Part shown: positions 53,364 to 60,512 of the stretch, piece after piece | How the letters are laid out: every line of letters starts with the position of its first letter | Position numbering within the stretch: position 1 is the stretch's first letter | NCBI RefSeq assembly: GCF_016907365.1 | Contig: NZ_JAFBBV010000001.1 | Coordinates: forward strand, 868,001 to 932,000 | Source: Oerskovia paurometabola | GTDB taxonomy: Bacteria; Actinomycetota; Actinomycetes; Actinomycetales; Cellulomonadaceae | Length of the DNA: 64,000 nt | Reading direction: 5' to 3' | Notes under the pieces: model-generated | Databases searched by the model: none | What the model saw: the letters and a program-made list of their open reading frames with translations, nothing else | Told to the model about the DNA's origin: nothing | Made by a program: the position numbers and the translations under genes

Positions 53364-54302
53364 ATGGATGCTGCCCTGGACGAAGAGACCCGCCGCCTGC
53401 TGCCTCTCCTGCCCGCGTTCGTCGCGGTCGCCGAGGTCGAGCAGGTGACGCTCGCGGCCGCGATGCTGCGCGCCCCGCAGCCGACCGTGAGCCGCGCGGT
53501 CGCCCGCGTGGGCGAGGTGCTGGGCGTGCCCGTCGTCGAGCGGCACGGCCGAGGCATCCGGCTCACCGACGCGGGCCGCGCCCTGTTGCCGCACGCCCGC
53601 CAGGCGCTCGCGGCACTCGGCGCGGGAGTGGACGCCGTCCGCTCGAGGGAGGCGCTGGCGCGCGGCACGCTGTCGGTCGCGTTCCAGACCTCGCTCGGCG
53701 AGTCCGTCGTCCCGGCGCTCATCAAGGAGTTCCTCGCCGACCACCCCGCGGTCCGCTTCACCATGACGCAGGGCGCGCGGCGCTCGTGCCTCGACGCGCT
53801 CGCCGCGGGCGAGGCCGACATCGCGCTCGTCTCGCGCCTCGTCCCGGCCCCCGCAGGCCGCGAGATCCTCACGCTGTTCCGGGAGCCCCTGGTCCTCATC
53901 GTCCCCGCAGGGCACGAGCTCGCGTCGCGACCCGCCGCCACGCTGCGCGAGGCCGCTCGGTCGACCTTCATCACGCTCAAGCACGGGTTCGGGCTGCGGG
54001 GCACGGTCGACGCGCTGTGCGCCGCCGCGGGCGTGCGCCCGACCATCGGCTTCGAGGGCGAGGACCTGCACACCGTGCGCGGTCTCGTCGCCGCGGGCCT
54101 CGGTGTGAGCGTCCTGCCCCCGGCCCGCCAACCCCTGCACGACGTCGTCGAGATCCGCCTCGACGAGCCCGTGCCCTCGCGCGACATCGGCGCGGCCTGG
54201 TCTCCCGACAACACCTCGCCCACGCTCGCGGCCTTCGTCGAGATGCTCCGCGCGAGGATCGTGGCCGGCAGCATGCCCGACGGCGGCGCGCCCCTCCGCT
54301 GA
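53364..54302 (+). CDS. LysR-family regulator
   Basis: This 312-aa LysR regulator has an N-terminal helix-turn-helix (VTLAAAMLRAPQPTVSRAVARVGEVLGVPVVERHGRGIRLTD in two pieces, residues about 30-75) and a periplasmic-binding-like effector domain (GTLSVAFQTSLGESVVPALI onward). It is divergent from the YnfM-like MFS gene and very likely controls it, as in ynfL/ynfM. Effector unknown. Its mRNA is probably leaderless. Confidence 0.9.
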   Translation: MDAALDEETRRLLPLLPAFVAVAEVEQVTLAAAMLRAPQPTVSRAVARVGEVLGVPVVERHGRGIRLTDAGRALLPHARQALAALGAGVDAVRSREALARGTLSVAFQTSLGESVVPALIKEFLADHPAVRFTMTQGARRSCLDALAAGEADIALVSRLVPAPAGREILTLFREPLVLIVPAGHELASRPAATLREAARSTFITLKHGFGLRGTVDALCAAAGVRPTIGFEGEDLHTVRGLVAAGLGVSVLPPARQPLHDVVEIRLDEPVPSRDIGAAWSPDNTSPTLAAFVEMLRARIVAGSMPDGGAPLR

Positions 54303-54408
54303 GCGGCGCCGTGTCGTCACGCAAGAACCGCGGTCGCCACGACATGATGAGAGTGAGGGGTGCACGCCACCGCGGCGCCCATGCCGAAGCCCGAAGGAGA
54401 CCCCGCCC

Positions 54409-54972
54409 ATGACTTCCCTGCGCCGACTCGCCCCCGCCGTCTCGCTCGTCGCGCTCCTGGCGCTCACCGCGTGCGGCACGGACACCGACTCGGGCGGGAA
54501 CGCCTCGGGCACCCCCAGCGCCGAGGAGAGCACCGCGGACGAGACCACGCCGTCCGACGAGTCCCCCGAGGCCCCGCTGGACGCGGCCGACCTGCCGATC
54601 GAGGCCGGCGTGAACGGCGTCGACCTGCCCACGGGGATCGACGCGCCCACGACCGGCGGGACGGGCGCGGCCTGGACCGCGGAGGACGGCTATCTGTACG
54701 TCGTGACCTTCGGGTCGAGCACGTGCCCGAGCATCGCCGAGGGCGACGCGACCCTGGACGGGAGCGACGTCGTCGTGACCTTCCAGAAGGTCGACGAGAC
54801 CAAGCCCTGCACCATGGACCTGCGCCCCTGGACCACCGTCGTCAAGGCCCCCGAGGGCGTCGACGAGTCCGCCGACGTGACCGTGCGCCTCGACGAGGCA
54901 GGCACGGTCGTGCTGGCGCCGCGCGCGGCCGCGGGGCAGGTCGGCGAGGCCGCGTGGGTCGCCCAGTCCTGA
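54409..54972 (+). CDS. Hypothetical lipoprotein, 187 aa
   Basis: This protein has a lipoprotein signal peptide with lipobox LTAC at residues 19-22, then an acidic Ser/Thr/Glu/Asp-rich linker to about residue 65. A small beta domain of about 120 residues follows, containing WTAEDGYLYVVTFGSSTCPSIA and VTVRLDEAGTVVLAPR, with two Cys that could form a disulphide. I do not recognise the family. GAAGGAGA precedes the ATG. It lies 128 bases before the TAP-like hydrolase gene, which has its own -10 box. Confidence 0.75.
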   Translation: MTSLRRLAPAVSLVALLALTACGTDTDSGGNASGTPSAEESTADETTPSDESPEAPLDAADLPIEAGVNGVDLPTGIDAPTTGGTGAAWTAEDGYLYVVTFGSSTCPSIAEGDATLDGSDVVVTFQKVDETKPCTMDLRPWTTVVKAPEGVDESADVTVRLDEAGTVVLAPRAAAGQVGEAAWVAQS

Positions 54973-55088
54973 CCCGCTGACGGGCCCCGCGCGAGACCGG
55001 GGCGGCCCGCCGCCCGCTCGCCCGTGAAGTTCGCGTGAAAGGGCTGGGTCCGGGGCGTCGTTCGAGGTCCCGGCCCAGCCCGACCCGT

Positions 55089-55094
55089 TACCGT
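55089..55094 (+). promoter_or_regulatory. Leaderless -10 box for the TAP-like hydrolase
   Basis: TACCGT ends six bases before GTG 55101. Confidence 0.6.
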
Positions 55095-55100
55095 TGCCGG

Positions 55101-56645
55101 GTGAAGACGCCCCATCGCCGCACCACAGCGCTGTCCGCCGCGACGCTCGCCCTCGCCCTGCTGCTCGGGGCGTGCGCCCCCTCGCCCAAGGTGCAGAGCC
55201 CCGCCGAGACGGGGGCGTCGTCGACGGGGTCCGCGGGGACCGGCGAGGACGTGCCGGCCGAGCTCGCCGAGTTCTACGGGCAGAGCCTCGCGTGGGACGA
55301 CTGCGGCGGCGGGTTCGAGTGCGCGACCGCGATCGCGCCCCTGAGCTGGGACGACCCCGCGCAGGGCAAGATCGAGCTCGCGCTCAAGCGGCTGCCCGCC
55401 TCGGGCGAGAAGATCGGCTCCCTGCTGACCAACCCCGGCGGGCCGGGCGGTTCGGGCATCGAGTACATCACCAGCGCGGCGGGCAGCATCGGCGAGCCCG
55501 TGAAGGAGGCCTACGACGTCATCGGGTTCGACCCGCGCGGTGTCGGGGCCTCGACCCCCGTCGTGTGCCTCGACGACGCGGCCAAGGACACGTCGCTGTC
55601 CCGCGCCTACCCCGACAGCGACGAGGGCCGCGCCGAGATGACGGCAGACCTCAAGGCCTGGGCCGACGCGTGCGCCCAGAACACGGGCGACCTGCTCGGC
55701 AACGTCGACACCCAGAGCGCCGCGCGCGACATGGACATGCTGCGCGCCGTCCTCGGCGACTCGGCGCTCAACTACCTCGGCTTCTCCTACGGCACCCAGC
55801 TCGGCGCGACGTACGCGGGGCTGTACCCGGAGAAGGTCGGGCGCATGGTCCTCGACGGCGCGATCGACACCACGCTCACCTCCGACGAGATCTCGGCGCA
55901 GCAGGCCGTCGGCTTCGAGAACGCGCTGCGCGCCTACGTCGAGGACTGCCAAGGCGGCAAGGACTGCCCGCTGACCGGCTCGGTCGACGAGGGCATGGCG
56001 CAGGTCAAGGCGTTCCTCGACCAGGTCGCCGAGCGACCCATGCGGACCACGAGCGACCGCCGCCTGACGTCGACGCTCGCGTTCTACGGCATCGCGCTGC
56101 CGCTCTACAACAACGAGAGCTGGTACGCCCTGACCGCCGGGCTGGACGCCGCGCTCAACGACGGCGACGGCACCATGCTGCTCGGCTTCGCCGACCTGTA
56201 CAACGGCCGCAACGCCGACGGCACGTTCAACGACAACTCGGCCGAGGCGTTCCGCGCCGTCAACTGCCTCGACGCCCGCGGCAACCCCGACCCCGAGTTC
56301 ATGGCCGAGCAGGCCGCCCAGATCGAGGAGGCGGCCCCGACCATGGGCTCGTTCTTCACCTACGGCGGTCTGTCGTGCGTCGACTGGGCCTACCCCGTCG
56401 TGGACCAGGAGTTCGACCTCCACGCCAAGGGCGCCGCGCCCATCGTCGTCATCGGGACCACCAACGACCCCGCGACCCCCTACGTCTGGGCCGAGGGTCT
56501 CGCCAAGACCCTCGACTCCGCCACGCTGCTCACCTGGGAGGGCGAGGGGCACACGGCCTACGGCCGGTCCAACGCGTGCGTCGCCGACGCCGTGGACGCG
56601 TACCTGGTGGACGGGAAGGTCCCGGAGGACGGGAAGGTCTGCTGA
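55101..56645 (+). CDS. TAP-like alpha/beta hydrolase lipoprotein
   Basis: This 514-aa exported peptidase of the tripeptidyl-aminopeptidase (SlpD/SlpE-like) family has a lipoprotein signal peptide with LLGAC. NPGGPGGSG forms the oxyanion region. The nucleophile elbow is GFSYGTQLG, the acid is in TTNDPATPY and the catalytic His is in GEGHTAYGRS. It is anchored outside the membrane and should trim peptides from N-termini. GTG 55101 is fixed by the -10 box. In many actinobacteria this gene directly follows holB and precedes tRNA-Thr; here the tRNA is still adjacent but holB is far upstream. Confidence 0.92.
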   Translation: MKTPHRRTTALSAATLALALLLGACAPSPKVQSPAETGASSTGSAGTGEDVPAELAEFYGQSLAWDDCGGGFECATAIAPLSWDDPAQGKIELALKRLPASGEKIGSLLTNPGGPGGSGIEYITSAAGSIGEPVKEAYDVIGFDPRGVGASTPVVCLDDAAKDTSLSRAYPDSDEGRAEMTADLKAWADACAQNTGDLLGNVDTQSAARDMDMLRAVLGDSALNYLGFSYGTQLGATYAGLYPEKVGRMVLDGAIDTTLTSDEISAQQAVGFENALRAYVEDCQGGKDCPLTGSVDEGMAQVKAFLDQVAERPMRTTSDRRLTSTLAFYGIALPLYNNESWYALTAGLDAALNDGDGTMLLGFADLYNGRNADGTFNDNSAEAFRAVNCLDARGNPDPEFMAEQAAQIEEAAPTMGSFFTYGGLSCVDWAYPVVDQEFDLHAKGAAPIVVIGTTNDPATPYVWAEGLAKTLDSATLLTWEGEGHTAYGRSNACVADAVDAYLVDGKVPEDGKVC

Positions 56646-56672
56646 GGGCTCTCGAGCCCTGCTGTGCGGTCT

Positions 56673-56706
56673 GGACGGCCCGGTCGCTGAGGCGGCCGGG
56701 CCGTCC
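56673..56706 (+). terminator. Terminator-like hairpin after the TAP-like hydrolase gene
   Basis: GGACGGCCCGG and CCGGGCCGTCC pair perfectly with a 12-base loop. A smaller palindrome, AGGGCTC-TC-GAGCCCT, lies just upstream at 56645-56660. Confidence 0.6.
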
Positions 56707-56854
56707 TCGTGGGCGGCTCGCGCCGGGGCCGGCCGGCGCCCACGCAGGCTGCCCGACGGTGTCGCGGGAGCCAGTTTGTCCTCACGCCCTCGCGTTGGGT
56801 ACAGTTGCGACGCTTGCTGAAACGGAGCGCCGCACGGCGTGACGTCCGGTACGC

Positions 56855-56927
56855 GCCGCCTTAGCTCAGTCGGTAGAGCGTCTCACTCGTAATGAGAAGG
56901 TCATCAGTTCGATTCTGATAGGCGGCT
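56855..56927 (+). tRNA. tRNA-Thr (anticodon CGT)
   Basis: This 73-nt cloverleaf has acceptor arms GCCGCCT (56855-56861) and AGGCGGC, a D-arm AGCTCAGTCGGTAGAGC, an anticodon stem TCTCA/TGAGA with loop CTCGTAA (anticodon 56888-56890, reading ACG) and a T-loop GTTCGATTC. CCA is not encoded. It is followed by a hairpin terminator, and then by phage-like small genes. Confidence 0.95.
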
Positions 56928-56935
56928 CAGACAGG

Positions 56936-56966
56936 AAGGCCCGGAACCTCAACGGTTCCGGGCCTT
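56936..56966 (+). terminator. Terminator after tRNA-Thr
   Basis: A perfect 13-bp stem (AAGGCCCGGAACC pairing with GGTTCCGGGCCTT) with loop TCAAC, followed by a short T run. Confidence 0.8.
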
Positions 56967-57039
56967 TCGCGTTGGTCCGATCAGCCTTCTCATTCGACCC
57001 AGGTGGGCCAACGGGTGGGCCTTGTGTCGCTCGTCGCGA

Positions 57040-57207
57040 TCACGCGCTCCGGAACCGCGGGATGCGCCAGCCGTCGGGAAGCTCGGCGTGCAGCTTGGCC
57101 CAGGCGTCGTCGTAGGTGGGTGCCTCGACGCGCGTCTCGCGCGTGACGCGCTCGCCCTCGCCGGTCGAGTCGGCGGGTGCTTGCTCGAGCATCGCGTGGA
57201 GGAGCAT
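57040..57207 (-). CDS. 55-aa phage-type small protein
   Basis: The frame runs from ATG 57207 to TGA 57040-57042 and ends with YDDAWAKLHAELPDGWRIPR. An aromatic-charged helix followed by a LPDGWRI-type ending is common in tiny hypothetical proteins of actinobacterial phages and prophages. The ATG is six bases after TACCCT on the minus strand, so it has a clear leaderless promoter. It is divergent from the 71-aa gene at 57240. Function unknown; the phage origin is inferred from style and from the neighbouring tRNA and M15 peptidase. Confidence 0.55.
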   Translation of the reverse strand: MLLHAMLEQAPADSTGEGERVTRETRVEAPTYDDAWAKLHAELPDGWRIPRFRSA

Positions 57208-57213
57208 TTGCTC

Positions 57214-57219
57214 AGGGTA
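57214..57219 (-). promoter_or_regulatory. Leaderless -10 box for the 55-aa gene
   Basis: TACCCT on the minus strand ends six bases before ATG 57207. On the plus strand TAGGCT (57227-57232) lies seven bases before ATG 57240. Confidence 0.55.
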
Positions 57220-57239
57220 GGTCGGCTAGGCTCCCGGCC

Positions 57240-57455
57240 ATGGCTGACGATGATGTGACACCTGCCGATTTGGCGCGCGAGCTCAGGCGTGCTCCGCTTG
57301 AGGTTCGGCGCGTGCTGCGTGCGGAGTACGGGCTGCTCGTTCCTCCGGTCACCCGGTGGCACCTCAGGCCCGCGCAGGTCGAGTTCGTGAAGGCGCACTT
57401 CGCTGCCCAAGAACGCGATCCGAGCCGTGGAGCGGTTCGGAATCGGGGTCGTTGA
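57240..57455 (+). CDS. 71-aa small basic protein, HTH-like
   Basis: The product starts MADDDVTPADLARELR and continues with two predicted helices and VTRWHLRPAQVEFVKAHF. The helix-turn-helix look, high Arg content and short length suggest a DNA-binding protein of phage or mobile-element origin; no family is firmly recognised. The start is seven bases after TAGGCT. It is divergent from the 55-aa gene with only 32 bases between the start codons, so both promoters interlock. Confidence 0.55.
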   Translation: MADDDVTPADLARELRRAPLEVRRVLRAEYGLLVPPVTRWHLRPAQVEFVKAHFAAQERDPSRGAVRNRGR

Positions 57456-57588
57456 CAACCTCGATGACTTCGAAGCTGAGACACAGGGACGCGCGGCTGT
57501 ATCGCGGCCCTCGTGGCACGCCGAAGGTCATCGACTTCGCGACAGCGCGCACACGCCGCGCAGGGTAGGTTGCTCGCCAACGACGAAC

Positions 57589-57618
57589 AGCCCCGCCATC
57601 CCGAAGGGCGACGGGGCT
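57589..57618 (-). terminator. UUCG-loop terminator for the M15 peptidase gene
   Basis: On the minus strand AGCCCCG...CGGGGCT closes an imperfect stem capped by TTCG, 21 bases after the peptidase stop. Confidence 0.6.
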
Positions 57619-57638
57619 GCTTGTGGCGAAGGAGACGC

Positions 57639-58484
57639 TCAGACGCCGGCTGCGTTCTGGGTTACCTTCTCGTCGACGGCGGCGTTGTGAATTGCCGTCA
57701 TGACCGCCAGGACCTCGGCGGGGTTGAGGCGGTAGATGGGCACGTTGACCTTGCCCAGGGCCTGTGCCTGCTCGAAGGTGATCTGGACCATGGAGGTACC
57801 AGAAACGAGGTAGGCGGCCTCGTCGCCAATGCGGGAGATGATCTTCATGGTTTCTTCCTCCAAGGTGGGCTGTTCGGGTTCGGGTGCATCGCCAAGGGCA
57901 AACTCCCAGTGCCAGGGCTCGCCGATGAGGCGCCCGACGGCATTCGACCAGCCGTAGGACGGAGCGTTGGCCGCCATCCACAGGTATGTCGGTGAGGAGA
58001 ATGACGAGTTGATTCCTGATGAGAAGTCCACGGCCAGTCCCCAGCCGTGGTTCGACGTCCCGGGAACCGCCGCTGCCGCGTCCTTGATCCTGACGTAGCG
58101 CACGCCGTTCCAGATGCGGACGTCGCCCAGTGTTCCGCTCCCGGTGGCCTGAGGCCGATAACGGTCAAGAAAGATGCTCTCCTGGACCGCGTAGGTTCGA
58201 TACGTGTCCGTCGCGCGCAAAGGGACGCCGGTGCCAGCTTCGAAAGCTGGACGGAGCCGCTCGAACGCGGCTGCCGCATCCGCGTGGAGAGTGCCGCCGA
58301 TGGAAAGCCCGACGAGGGCCGATGCTGGCAGTCGCCCATTCTGGTAGCCATCCCAGGCGGCCGCTCGTGGAGCTGTGCCGACAACAGCCGCTCCAAGTAG
58401 CGCGCTGAGCCCCAAGGCTTGCAGCGCGTGTCGCCTGCTTAGCGTTGGTTCGGGCTCTGCGCGAGCAGGTTGTTCTGTACTCAT
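57639..58484 (-). CDS. Tat-exported M15 (VanY-like) peptidase fused to a small phage-type domain
   Basis: This 281-aa protein has a Tat signal peptide (twin Arg in LSRRHALQALG, AAAW cleavage region). It then carries a D-Ala-D-Ala carboxypeptidase/endolysin domain with TDTYRTYAVQE, the metal motif SNHGWGLAVDFS and EPWHWEF. It should cut peptidoglycan cross-bridge peptides outside the membrane. The last 69 residues (from MKIISRIGDEAAYLVSG) resemble the small C-terminal or separate proteins encoded beside phage endolysins. A strong ribosome site (GGAGGAAG) sits in frame just before that Met (57848), so the protein may be a fusion or that domain may also be made separately. AAGGGGG precedes ATG 58484. 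Confidence 0.8.
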   Translation of the reverse strand: MSTEQPARAEPEPTLSRRHALQALGLSALLGAAVVGTAPRAAAWDGYQNGRLPASALVGLSIGGTLHADAAAAFERLRPAFEAGTGVPLRATDTYRTYAVQESIFLDRYRPQATGSGTLGDVRIWNGVRYVRIKDAAAAVPGTSNHGWGLAVDFSSGINSSFSSPTYLWMAANAPSYGWSNAVGRLIGEPWHWEFALGDAPEPEQPTLEEETMKIISRIGDEAAYLVSGTSMVQITFEQAQALGKVNVPIYRLNPAEVLAVMTAIHNAAVDEKVTQNAAGV

Positions 58485-58721
58485 GGTCCCCCTTCGCACC
58501 GTTTGTCGAGTGGAATCACCTTGGCATCTTTCTCTCGGTCCGCAACCGCTATGCGAGGTTTCACCCGGCCTGAGTGGGATTTCCAGTCTGCGCGCAGGAG
58601 GGCGGGTCCCGCACGCGTGCCTCGCACGTCGGCCGCGAGGCGGGCGGCTGTGCTCGGCGCACCGTCGGACCGCCTCGTGCGGACCACGCTGGTGCGGGAA
58701 GGGCACGCGGGGGTAACCACC

Positions 58722-58727
58722 TACGCT
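58722..58727 (+). promoter_or_regulatory. Leaderless -10 box for def
   Basis: TACGCT ends six bases before ATG 58734. Confidence 0.6.
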
Positions 58728-58733
58728 TGTCCC

Positions 58734-59417
58734 ATGTTCACCTTCGGCCGTCGTCGCCCTGTCACCTACGTCCTGGGCCAGCCGGTCAAGTCCTTCCCGG
58801 AGATCGCCCCCGAGGTCGAGCGGGGCAACATCCTGCGCATCACCGAGATCGGCGAGTCCGTCCTGCACGCACCGTGCCGTGAGGTCACACATTTCGGCAC
58901 GCCCGAGCTCGCGCAGCTCGTCGACGACCTGTTCACGACGATGTTCGTCGCGGAGGGTGTGGGTCTGGCGGCGCCGCAGGTCGGTGTGGACCTGCGGGTC
59001 TTCGTGTACGACGTCGAGGACGAGAACGAAGACCGTCACGTCGGGCACGTCGTCAACCCCGTGCTCGAGGTCTTCGACGGACCGGAGGACGAGATCGAGG
59101 AGAGCGACGAGGGGTGCCTCTCGATCCCGGGCGCGTACTCGCCGCTCGCCCGCCCCGTGAAGGCGATCGTGCGCGGGTTCGACCAGCACGGGAAGCCGGT
59201 CGAGCTCACCGGGTCGCACTTCCTGGGCCGTGCGCTCCAGCACGAGGCGCAGCACCTCGACGGGACGCTCTACTTCGACCACCTCACGCCCGCCGCGCAG
59301 GAGGCCGTGATCGCCGAGATGCACCGGGAGCGGCCCGGGGTCCTGGAGGAGCGGCTCGAGCTGTCGGAGGCACTGGGCAAGACCCCGGCCGAGTACCCGG
59401 AGGCGCCGCTGCGCTGA
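58734..59417 (+). CDS. def: Peptide deformylase
   Basis: This 227-aa metalloprotease removes the formyl group from nascent proteins. All three motifs are intact: GVGLAAPQVG, EGCLSIP (metal Cys) and QHEAQHLDG (metal His pair and catalytic Glu). An N-terminal extension of about 30 residues (FGRRRPVTYVLGQPVKSFPE) and a C-terminal helical tail make it longer than the usual 165-185 residues, as in several actinobacterial paralogues. ATG 58734 is fixed by the -10 box. A 30-bp-arm palindrome follows 26 bases after the stop. Confidence 0.95.
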   Translation: MFTFGRRRPVTYVLGQPVKSFPEIAPEVERGNILRITEIGESVLHAPCREVTHFGTPELAQLVDDLFTTMFVAEGVGLAAPQVGVDLRVFVYDVEDENEDRHVGHVVNPVLEVFDGPEDEIEESDEGCLSIPGAYSPLARPVKAIVRGFDQHGKPVELTGSHFLGRALQHEAQHLDGTLYFDHLTPAAQEAVIAEMHRERPGVLEERLELSEALGKTPAEYPEAPLR

Positions 59418-59443
59418 CCCCTCCGACGAGGTCCGGGTGAGAC

Positions 59444-59510
59444 GGGTGGTTCGGTCTGAGACGGGTTGCTGGGGACGCGACCCAGCAACCCGTCTCAGAC
59501 CGAACCACCC
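59444..59510. repeat. Intergenic palindrome, GAGACGGGT family
   Basis: Perfect 30-bp arms (59444-59473 and 59481-59510) flank a 7-base loop. TGAGACGGGT occurs twice around the left arm (59439 and 59457). It lies between the convergent ends of def and the LAXTG gene. Confidence 0.92.
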
Positions 59511-59531
59511 CTCTCGTTCCGGGGGGTCGGG

Positions 59532-60302
59532 TCAGGCGCGCCGCGACCGGCGGCTCAGCAGCACCGCACCAGTCCCGGCGGCCAGCAGGACAACCGCGCC
59601 GCCCGCGACGAGCAGCGCGTTCGAGCCGGTCGCCGCGAGTCCCTCGTCGGCGGCCGCGGTCACAGCATCGGTCGCCGCCGCACCGGGCGCCGCCGACGGA
59701 ACGGCCCGGGCGACCGTGGTCGCACCCGCCACGGGAGCGTCCTCTGGCGCTGGGCCCGTCGCGGCGAGCTCGCGCTCGGTGACCGGAGGCGTCGTCGGGG
59801 CTTCCGTGAGCGGAGGCGACACGGGCGCCTCGACCGGTGCTCCGCCGTCGGGCACCTCGCTGCTCGGGGCCGGCGACGGGATGGGACGCGTGACGGGCGG
59901 GGCCGGGCGCAGGGGCGTCGGCTTCGGGGTGCACTCCGGTGCCTGGCCGCCCTCGCCGAAGTGCTCGTCGAAGCCCTCGACCTGGACCCACGTCACGCAG
60001 AAGCCTGCGGGGAACGCGGCGACGGCGCCCGCGAAGTCGAGGAAGCTCGCACCGACATACGCGGCAGTCGATCGCCCGTTGGCCGTCTCGAGGTGGACGT
60101 TGAAGCTCTGCTCGCCCGTCCCGTCGAGCGCGGTCGCGCGGTAGTTGACGTGCCCGTGCTCGCGGAACACCTGGCCCGCGGGCAGGCTCACGCCGCTCGC
60201 GGTCACGGTGTACGGGGTGGGGGAGTCGGACCCTGCGGACGCGATCGTGGGGGTGGCCACGAGGATCGCTGCCGTGAGGAGGGCGACGGGCGCTGCGCGC
60301 AT
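59532..60302 (-). CDS. Wall-anchored protein with LAXTG sorting signal, 256 aa
   Basis: This exported protein has a signal peptide (MRAAPVALLTAAILVATPTIASA). A beta domain of about 100 residues follows, with two Cys (GFCVTWVQVEGFDEHFGEGG...PEC). A long Pro/Thr/Ala stalk leads to a sorting signal, LAATG, a helix and RRSRR. A second LAATG occurs in the stalk about 46 residues earlier, without a following helix. The beta domain is not assigned. The start at ATG 60302 has GAAAGG upstream. A CebR-like box lies about 165 bases upstream. Confidence 0.8.
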   Translation of the reverse strand: MRAAPVALLTAAILVATPTIASAGSDSPTPYTVTASGVSLPAGQVFREHGHVNYRATALDGTGEQSFNVHLETANGRSTAAYVGASFLDFAGAVAAFPAGFCVTWVQVEGFDEHFGEGGQAPECTPKPTPLRPAPPVTRPIPSPAPSSEVPDGGAPVEAPVSPPLTEAPTTPPVTERELAATGPAPEDAPVAGATTVARAVPSAAPGAAATDAVTAAADEGLAATGSNALLVAGGAVVLLAAGTGAVLLSRRSRRA

Positions 60303-60464
60303 CGAGGAGGACCTTTCGAGGGTGGTCGGAGGGGGACGCCCTCGGCTCTCGGGAGCGAGCGGGGCTGGTGCCGGACGGTTGATCACCGTACTCGTCCGAC
60401 ATGCCCGGATCGACGGGGCGAACGCGACATATCAGCGCCAAAGGTACTCGGGACCGGGTGATTG

Positions 60465-60478
60465 TGGAAGCGCTCCCA
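60465..60478. promoter_or_regulatory. CebR/CelR-like operator
   Basis: TGGAAGCGCTCCCA matches the cellobiose-responsive LacI-family box TGGGAGCGCTCCCA in 13 of 14 positions. It lies upstream of the LAXTG protein gene on the minus strand and just beyond the 3' end of the alpha/beta hydrolase gene. Confidence 0.6.
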
Positions 60479-60512
60479 GCGTGTCGCTCGCGTGTCGCGG
60501 CGCGGGGAGGGG

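Noticed and set aside
57427..57690. 87-codon plus-strand frame after the 71-aa gene
   Set aside because: No promoter box or ribosome site; its end runs through the terminator and 3' end of the M15 peptidase gene and has no protein-like features.
56928..58733. A second copy of the tRNA-Thr 3' end as attR of an integrated element
   Set aside because: I searched for GATTCTGATAGGCGGCT-like sequence downstream and found only short GC-rich matches such as GGGCGGCTG, which are not specific.
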